DNA of 7,077 nt. Origin: a bacterium. GTDB taxonomy: Bacteria; ARS69. Below the pieces are notes generated by a model. The model was not told the origin of the DNA, ran no database searches, and was given only the letters and a program-made list of their open reading frames with translations. Shown here in pieces: positions 1-5,486 of the stretch; within the stretch, counting starts at the first letter, position 1; the number at the start of each line of letters is the position of its first letter. A program made the translations under genes and the position numbers. The DNA lies in NCBI GenBank assembly GCA_025774865.1, contig JALGZO010000716.1:1-7077 (forward strand). Reading direction: 5' to 3'.

Positions 1-281
1 CCGCCCTGGTTGCGACCGGCGCACTGGTCCGCCACCGGGATCCACGAGAGACCGAGTCCCGTCACGGACGCGATCGGCTGAAATGGCCTCGAGGAAACGG
101 CGACTACATAGAGGTCGCCGGGAGCCGCGGTGACGCTGGCCGACGTGGACACGACCGAGCCGGACGCCGTGCCCGTCACGGTTTCCTGGTGCAGGATCGA
201 AGCGAATGCCACCGGAGCAGCGCCGAGGAGGCTCACGGCGAGCGCGGCGGCGATCGCAATAGGGGGGCGGATTGACCTCAG
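1..281 (-). CDS. Secreted protein of unknown function, N-terminal part only (runs off left edge)
   Basis: Reading leftwards from 281, 93 codons are open to the edge. The product begins MRSIRPPIAIAAALAVSLLG and has a textbook Sec signal peptide: two arginines, a hydrophobic Ala/Leu/Val core and an AFA|S cleavage site near residue 27. The mature part is rich in Thr, Ser, Val and Gly, looks like a beta-sandwich, and contains the segment VTGLGLSW followed by DQCAGRNQ. I recall similar segments in secreted metagenomic proteins that carry extracellular adhesion or fibronectin-like domains, but I cannot name the family firmly. The start is inferred. An in-frame TAG lies at 296-294 and no ATG, GTG or TTG follows before the signal peptide, so CTG at 281-279 is the best candidate, with AGGAAG eight bases upstream. 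A 218-bp gap and inverted repeats separate it from the upstream operon, so it may have its own promoter. The C-terminus and true function lie outside the window. Confidence 0.72.
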   Translation of the reverse strand, partial: MRSIRPPIAIAAALAVSLLGAAPVAFASILHQETVTGTASGSVVSTSASVTAAPGDLYVVAVSSRPFQPIASVTGLGLSWIPVADQCAGRNQG

Positions 282-289
282 GGGTCGGA

Positions 290-295
290 CTTCCT
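290..295 (-). promoter_or_regulatory. Probable ribosome binding site for the CTG-started secreted protein
   Basis: On the minus strand AGGAAG sits eight bases before the CTG at 281-279. It matters because no ATG, GTG or TTG is available in that frame after the TAG at 296-294, so this site supports the unusual CTG start. ATT at 260-258 is the other candidate but would remove most of the positively charged n-region. Confidence 0.4.
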
Positions 296-330
296 AACGG
301 CTTGGCAGTGATGTGAGCGCGGGAGATTCG

Positions 331-367
331 AGAGCCAGACACGACCGGTGGATCCGTGTCTTGCTTT
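331..367. repeat. Imperfect inverted repeat (possible hairpin or operator)
   Basis: AGACACG at 337-343 is the exact reverse complement of CGTGTCT at 355-361. Pairing extends outward to 331 and 367 with one mismatch (336/362) and one G-T pair (332/366), giving a stem of up to 13 positions around an 11-base loop. There is no adjacent T-run on the minus strand, so it is not a standard intrinsic terminator. Its place 50-86 bases upstream of the secreted-protein start fits a regulatory site, but no function is shown. Confidence 0.4.
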
Positions 368-381
368 GTAAGCGAGCTTAC
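368..381. repeat. Short palindrome GTAAGC-GA-GCTTAC
   Basis: Two perfect 6-base arms are separated by two bases, directly next to the larger inverted repeat that ends at 367. Compact dyads like this are typical of binding sites for dimeric helix-turn-helix regulators. The spacer is too short for a stable RNA hairpin loop, so a DNA-level role is more likely if it has one. No regulator gene is in the window. Confidence 0.35.
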
Positions 382-499
382 CCATTCTGATCAATGAGTT
401 GCAACAGCTCAGTGATGAGAAGTCAATGCAGATTGCACATGCTGGGGAAGAAGCGGGTTCCTTGTCGCGCCTCCGCCCGTGTGATCGCTCGGTGGTCTC

Positions 500-3400
500 T
501 CAGCTTCCTTCCGTGGCCACCTGGCCACGTCCGCCCTCGAGAGCGCGAGCCCGCTCCGCGGCCGCGCCCGCTTCTTCCGGCAACCCGGCCTCGACGTAGG
601 CGGCCGCCAGTGCGGTCCATACGCTCGCCCGCCCCGCGTCCAGTTCCACCGCGCGCCGAAGAAACTCGATCGATCGCTCGACCTCGCCCATTCGCCCGAG
701 CGAGCCACCGATATCGGCCAGGGCGGCCGCCTTCTCGGCCCCGCCGATCCGTCCGCTCTCGACTTCCGCCATCAGCTCCAGCCTTTCGGCCCGCTCCAGG
801 GCGCCCGGGAGAGCGGGAGTGGTCTCGCTCGCGCGCCTCCAGAGCTGTGCCGCCTCCGTGTACTCCCCGAGGGATTCGCGGATGGTGGCCGCGTCGGCGT
901 AGGCGTGGAGATCGTCGGGATGCGTCGCCGCCGATTGCTCGTAGAGCGACGCGGCGAGACGTAGATTCGCGGGCTCGATCGAGCCATCGAACTCCGCATC
1001 GTGCCAGGCGGCCAGCGCCCGGTCGCAGGTCTCCGGATGCTCGTCCTCGGCCATCGGCTCCTCGGCGAGGACGATGCGTTCGCGAATCCACGCCGCTCTC
1101 CGAGCCGGGTCGCCCACCAGGGCCGCGAGCTCCGCCCGCTTCGTCGTCACGGCGGACTCGTCGGGCAGCATCTCCGCGAGCCGCGAGTATATGGCGTGGG
1201 TCTCGTCGAGGAAGCCGTGCCTCTCGAAGATGCGGGCCAAGTTGTAGAGCACGCCGCCGTCTTCCGGCGCGAGTTCCGCCGCCCGGCGATACTCGCGGAT
1301 CGCCCTCAGCAGCTCCCCGTCATTGTAGTAGGCGATCCCGAGCGCCCGGTGCCTCTCGACCGACTCCGGCTCGCGCTCCAGCTTGCGCAGCAGATGCACG
1401 ATGTTCAGCTGCGCCGCGATCGCTCGCCGCATATGACGCGTGGGACTGAGGTCGCGCACCTCGAGCAGCTTGGCCACGGCACCATCGTAATTCCCCTGGT
1501 CCATGAGAACACGCGCCAGGTTGAAGTGGGCGGCGGCGAAGTCGGGCTTCGCCTCGACGGCCTTGCGAAACTCCCGCTCCGCCTCGTCCAGCGCCCCTTC
1601 GCGCCAGTGGATGAAGCCAAGCGAGTTGCGCGCATTGACGTCGTGGGGAAACTCGGAGAGCCGCGCCATGAAGTAGCGCTTCTTCTCCGGCCCATACTGA
1701 AGCGCCGAGCGGACGTTCTGGTCCTCCAAACCGGCGTAGACGGCAGCGACCTCCGCCTCCCGGACGGACATCGTCCGGTGGGTGAGGAACCCGAGATGGA
1801 GCCGTCGCGAGATCGCCTCGTAGTCACGCATCGTGTCGGCGAGGTCGGGTGCGCCGTCGGTGTTGCTGAGGTAATCGAGGATCGATTCCTGATGACGGAC
1901 CAGCTCCAGCGCCGCATCGACACCCTCATCGTCCTGGTCCGCACGAAACTGCACGTGGGGCAGGTCGTCGGTGTTGACCGTGGTGAACCCCTGCAGCATG
2001 TCGCCGAGGCCGTCCTCGCCGATCAGGAAGAAGCTCAGGAACTTCTCGGGGCGGTCGATGCCGAACTCCTCCAGACCCGACTCCACGTAGATCGGTTCCA
2101 GGCGCGAGACGAGATCCTCGTAGTCGATGTCCAGCCGGTCGGGCGTCCCCAGCATCAGGATCTGCGTGGAACCGTAGATGGCCCAGACGCTCATGTGCGG
2201 AAAGACGCTGCGAAAGGTGTTCAAAACGACGTGGATCGCATCACCGGGGAGCGGTATCAGGGCCCACTGACAGAAGACGCCACCGGGCTTCAAGCGATCT
2301 TTGACGAGCTCGTAAAATTCCTGCGAGTAGAGCGTCCACGAGTCGAACATCTTGGGATTCGTCGCGTCGGAGATGATCAGCGAGTACTTCTTGTCGGCCA
2401 GAAGCAGAGCGTTCCGCCCGTCGTTGACCACCTGCGTGAACCCGGGGTGGTTGTAGACGTCGAGGTTCTCTCGTTTGAAAGTGTCCGCCACGCCTTCGAT
2501 GTCCGGATTGAGGTCCACGCACTCGAGCTCGGAGACGTAATTGACACAGGCGCCGGCCGACATCCCCGCGCCGAATGCGACCATCAGGGCGTCGTCAGGG
2601 TCTTCGTGCACCATGACGGGCAGGATGCCCAGCATCTTGAACAGCTGCACGTGCCACAGCCGCGACGAGGCTTCCTCCACCGCGTTCAGGTGAAGATCCT
2701 TGTAGCCGTTCTTGTAGAAGTCGTAGACGACGACATTGGCGATCTTCCCCTCTCGGTAGTGCAGGATGTTGGCCGAGGGGTGGGAACGCTCGAACAAGCC
2801 GCGAAACAGATTCCCGGGTGCCGCCGCCACGACCACCGCGACGAGGACCGCGAAGCCGGCCGACCACGCCAGGCGGCTCGGGCGGCGCAGGCGGGGCAGC
2901 CACGCCAGCAGACCCGCAAGCACATTCGCCGCGGCGACGACGATCACTCCCAGGTGGAGGCCCAGGTAGGGCAGCAGGATGAAGCCGGCGGCGAACGCGC
3001 CGAGGATCGCTCCGACGGTGTTCACCGCGTACACGACCCCGACGCTCATGCCTTCCCGGCGTTCCCCACGCTGGCAGATCTGTACGGCCATGGGTACCGC
3101 GACTCCCATCATCACCGTCGGCCCGATCATGATCACGGCGGTCTTGGCCGGGGTCAGCGCGCTCGAGAAGTTGTTGAACAACGGACCGTGCAGGAAGCTG
3201 AAGAGAAACGGGGTGAGATACGAGATCATCCCGATCGCGATCTCCAGGCCGATGAACCACGCGACCTGGTCACGTCTCCGCGAGAGGAAGCGGCTGTACA
3301 CCAAGCTCCCGGCCGCGATGCCGACGAGGAACGTCGCCAGAATCGACGTGAACGAGTGGATGTTGTTCTGCAGGAAGAGGTTCAGCATGCGGGTCCAGAA

Positions 3401-4237
3401 GACTTCGTAGGCCAGCGCGCAAAAGCCCGAGAGTCCGATGCCGGCCAGCACCAACTTCTGCGTCGTGTCGTACGAAGGGGGTGTAGCGGCTCGGGGGGGC
3501 GGCGGCTCGGCGCGGACCGGCGGGGCGCTCTCCCCCGTGCGTCGACTCAACCCCCAGGCGGCCAGGGCCACTCCGAGGTTGATCGCGACGGCGACCCGGG
3601 TGGTGTCGCGCATGCCCAGCGCCTGCAACAGCATGTACCCGCAGGCCACGGTTCCGATCACGGCCCCCACGGTGTTCCACCCGTAGAAGACGCCCGTCTG
3701 ACGGCCCAGGGCGCTGCTTCCGTGGGCGAACCTCTTGAGCAACACGGGCAGCGTGCCGCCCATCAGGAAGGTCGGCACGCTGATCAAGGCGAAGCACACG
3801 ACGAAGCGAGCGAGGTTGACCTGCGCGATGCCGCCCCCGCCGGCGCTGTAGAGCGCCGCGTACAGCGGCGTCGCTGCGCTCAGCAGCAGGGGGAAGAACA
3901 GCGCGTAGACTCCGATCCCCGCCTCGAGTCCCGCGTAAAGCCGGATCAAGGGCCAGGGGCGCCGGTCGATCAGCCAGCCGAGCACGAAGCTGCCGGCCGC
4001 CAGCCCTCCCATGAAGGAGCTCAACACGGTGCTGGTGGCCAGCATCGTGTTGCCGAAGACGAGAACGAGCTCCCGCGTCCAGACGATCTGATAGATCAGA
4101 CCGGCTACCCCCGACAGGAAGAAGAGGGCAACCATGCCGTTTCGCGTGATGTGCGGAGCGCTCCCGTCACGCGTCGCCGACGTGTCTTCGTCCTCCTCTC
4201 GACGTGATTGGGTCAGCGCTGATGACACTGGACGCAC
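500..4237 (-). CDS. Polytopic membrane protein fused to a spermidine-synthase-like domain and a TPR tail
   Basis: This 1245-residue protein has three parts. Residues about 36-475 are membrane-embedded, with roughly 13 hydrophobic segments, and form an internal duplication: GVAGLIYQIVWTREL (43-57) is echoed by GFCALAYEVFWTRML (271-285), and WNTVGAVIG (187-195) by VNTVGAILG (405-413). This is the layout of proteins annotated as fused MFS/spermidine synthase. Residues about 490-700 form a SpeE-like Rossmann domain: glycine loop FGAGMSAG (555-562), acidic VDLNPD (574-579), NDGRN (605-609) and SDATNP (623-628), then LYSQEFYELV. Residues about 866-1235 hold at least six TPR-like units, for example 866-933, 960-1027 and 1170-1235, suited to protein binding. 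Canonical aminopropyltransferase residues are altered (no GGGDGG, no YHE), so polyamine synthesis is doubtful. The GTG start overlaps the ancestral end of the upstream cytochrome by 25 bp and has no clear Shine-Dalgarno; Met35 is the first ATG. The substrate is unknown. Operon position suggests a service role for the multiheme cytochromes, which is inference. Confidence 0.88.
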   Translation of the reverse strand: MRPVSSALTQSRREEDEDTSATRDGSAPHITRNGMVALFFLSGVAGLIYQIVWTRELVLVFGNTMLATSTVLSSFMGGLAAGSFVLGWLIDRRPWPLIRLYAGLEAGIGVYALFFPLLLSAATPLYAALYSAGGGGIAQVNLARFVVCFALISVPTFLMGGTLPVLLKRFAHGSSALGRQTGVFYGWNTVGAVIGTVACGYMLLQALGMRDTTRVAVAINLGVALAAWGLSRRTGESAPPVRAEPPPPRAATPPSYDTTQKLVLAGIGLSGFCALAYEVFWTRMLNLFLQNNIHSFTSILATFLVGIAAGSLVYSRFLSRRRDQVAWFIGLEIAIGMISYLTPFLFSFLHGPLFNNFSSALTPAKTAVIMIGPTVMMGVAVPMAVQICQRGERREGMSVGVVYAVNTVGAILGAFAAGFILLPYLGLHLGVIVVAAANVLAGLLAWLPRLRRPSRLAWSAGFAVLVAVVVAAAPGNLFRGLFERSHPSANILHYREGKIANVVVYDFYKNGYKDLHLNAVEEASSRLWHVQLFKMLGILPVMVHEDPDDALMVAFGAGMSAGACVNYVSELECVDLNPDIEGVADTFKRENLDVYNHPGFTQVVNDGRNALLLADKKYSLIISDATNPKMFDSWTLYSQEFYELVKDRLKPGGVFCQWALIPLPGDAIHVVLNTFRSVFPHMSVWAIYGSTQILMLGTPDRLDIDYEDLVSRLEPIYVESGLEEFGIDRPEKFLSFFLIGEDGLGDMLQGFTTVNTDDLPHVQFRADQDDEGVDAALELVRHQESILDYLSNTDGAPDLADTMRDYEAISRRLHLGFLTHRTMSVREAEVAAVYAGLEDQNVRSALQYGPEKKRYFMARLSEFPHDVNARNSLGFIHWREGALDEAEREFRKAVEAKPDFAAAHFNLARVLMDQGNYDGAVAKLLEVRDLSPTRHMRRAIAAQLNIVHLLRKLEREPESVERHRALGIAYYNDGELLRAIREYRRAAELAPEDGGVLYNLARIFERHGFLDETHAIYSRLAEMLPDESAVTTKRAELAALVGDPARRAAWIRERIVLAEEPMAEDEHPETCDRALAAWHDAEFDGSIEPANLRLAASLYEQSAATHPDDLHAYADAATIRESLGEYTEAAQLWRRASETTPALPGALERAERLELMAEVESGRIGGAEKAAALADIGGSLGRMGEVERSIEFLRRAVELDAGRASVWTALAAAYVEAGLPEEAGAAAERARALEGGRGQVATEGS

Positions 4238-5486
4238 AGATCCATGGACGGATCGAGAGTCAGATAGGACTCGTGGTCGGAGCCGTGCATCGTGTGGCAG
4301 CTCAGACAGGTGACCGCCTCACCGGTGCGTTGATCGATCACGTCCGGACCCACCGGATGGGAAACTTTGTGAGCCCTCTCGTGACAGCGCGAGCACAGAT
4401 CCACATCCGTGGTCACCAGGTACTTCGAGTTCTCGGCTCCGTGCGCCACAGATCCACATCCGTGGTCACCAGGTACTTCGAGTTCTCGGCTCCGTGCGCT
4501 GTGTGGCAGTTGGAGCACTCCATCGCGTCGTGGGTAAGATACTCGCTCTTGGGCTTGCGCCCCGGCTCGTTGAAGTGACAGCGCATGCACACAACCTGTT
4601 GCTCCGCCGCGAGGAGGGATCCGGCGTTGGACGCGTGCGGGTTGTGACAGTTCAGGCAGGACTCTCCCTGCGTCAGGTGGCCGTGGAACTTCGTTTCCTC
4701 GAAGCTCTCAACTCCCCGGTGGCATTCGATGCAGAGAGTCTTCACGTCGGCCTGGATGGCGAACGAACCGTCGTCTCCTCCGGAGCCGTGACAGCGCTCG
4801 CAATCGCCCGCGGCGAACGGCGAGTGCTGGTTCTCCCGCAGGAGTCCCGTCAGAGATCCGGAGTGAGGATCGTGGCAAGCGGTGCAGTCGGCCCCGCGGA
4901 TGTCCCGGCCCCGGTGGGCCGTGGTGAACGCCTGGTCCGACTTGTGACAGTCGAAGCACAACGACGGAACGGTCTTCTGCAGAAGCCCGCTGACCCCCGA
5001 ACCGTGCGCGACGTGGCAGGAGAGGCAATCCCCCTTCGGAAGCGGATCATGAACCACGGGCCGCGCCAGCCATTCCTGGACCGGCGAGTGACAGTCCTGG
5101 CACAGGACCACGGGGCGCTTGTTCAGTTGATCCGGAAACGCCGAAGCGTGCGGGTCGTGGCACTCGCTGCATTCTCCGCGCAATGCCGGCACGTGCGGAG
5201 AGGACAGCTGGAGCTCGTCGCGCACCCCGTCGTGACACGACAGACAGAGCTCACCCTTGTCGGTGTCGAGCAGAGCGGCGTGCTTGGCGGCGTGCGGGTT
5301 GTGACACGTGGAGCACTTCCCGTCCTCGAACGCCGTATGCACGTGCTTCTTCGAAGCGTCCGCCGCGATGTCGGAATGGCATTCGAAGCAGACCGCCGGC
5401 TCGTCGACCGTGACCGGCTGGGCGATCAATGCGTGCGGCAACAGCAGCACGAGCCAGGCGCCGAGTGCTTTCGGTGGTCGGCTCAC
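4213..5486 (-). pseudogene. Secreted doubled-CXXCH multiheme cytochrome c, frameshifted by a 53-bp duplication
   Basis: The GTG start at 5486 opens a signal peptide (hydrophobic core about residues 8-21, likely cleavage after ALIA, residue 22), so the protein is exported and haem is attached outside the cytoplasm. CXXCH haem sites begin at residues 33, 59, 81, 106, 129, 154, 178, 201, 229, 252, 277, 300 and 324. Most are paired, with His-x-Pro-like residues before the second site and CHxPH or CHxxH after it, the pattern of the doubled CXXCH family (Paired_CXXCH), which implies mostly bis-His haems. A perfect 53-bp tandem duplication shifts the frame after residue 346; the read frame then ends at 4413 (357 residues, 13 haems). 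Deleting one copy restores 406 residues with three further sites (CSRCH, CLSCH, CVQCH) and a stop at 4213. The start overlaps the upstream cytochrome's stop as GTGA. Whether the lesion is biological or an assembly error is open. If real, a 13-haem protein with a short aberrant tail could still be made. Confidence 0.85.
4394..4499. repeat. Perfect tandem duplication, 2 x 53 bp
   Basis: Bases 4394-4446 and 4447-4499 are identical over all 53 positions, and the identity does not extend beyond either end. The unit encodes, on the minus strand, the HGAENSKYLVTTDVDL part of the cytochrome between two haem sites. Since 53 is not a multiple of three, the second pass is read in another frame and soon reaches a stop at 4415-4413. 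The neighbouring cytochrome modules diverge freely at DNA level, so perfect identity points to a very recent event or to a join between overlapping contig ends. Confidence 0.97.

Larger units (their letters stand above)
282..499. other. Intergenic region between the operon end and the secreted-protein gene
   Basis: No credible reading frame is present on either strand; the short open frames lack coding character. Read on the minus strand it holds two inverted repeats (331-367 and 368-381) and a TTGACT hexamer at 426-421 that resembles a sigma-70 -35 box, but no convincing -10 box lies 16-18 bases further. No GC-rich hairpin followed by a T-run is seen after the stop codon at 502-500, so a Rho-independent terminator for the upstream operon is not supported. 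The region is less GC-rich than the genes, especially 361-440, as expected for a promoter region. Confidence 0.5.

Noticed and set aside
350-355. BamHI-type GGATCC hexamer in the intergenic region
   Set aside because: A single 6-base palindrome is expected by chance and gives no evidence of cloning or function.
331-367. Rho-independent terminator for the operon
   Set aside because: The stem has a mismatch, a long loop and no T-run after it on the minus strand, and lies more than 130 bases past the stop codon.
423-1091. Open frame on the minus strand inside the TPR-coding region
   Set aside because: It is an Arg/Gly-rich out-of-frame shadow of the TPR tail, with no motifs and low-complexity composition.
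1001-4207. Very long open frame on the plus strand (over 1000 codons)
   Set aside because: It is antisense to the membrane/SpeE-like/TPR gene. Its translation is rich in Arg, His, Asp, Gln and Val with no membrane segments or known motifs, as expected for the complement of a GC-rich gene. The minus-strand frame has clear domains.
500-4237. Assignment of gene symbol speE
   Set aside because: Only one domain is SpeE-like, and its loop and substrate motifs differ from true spermidine synthases. The membrane and TPR parts are absent from SpeE.
4213-4590. A separate small cytochrome gene at the end of the second cytochrome
   Set aside because: Its first part is an out-of-frame translation of the upstream haem region. 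Only the part after the duplication makes sense, and it joins exactly to the upstream frame when one 53-bp copy is removed, so it is the broken end of one gene.
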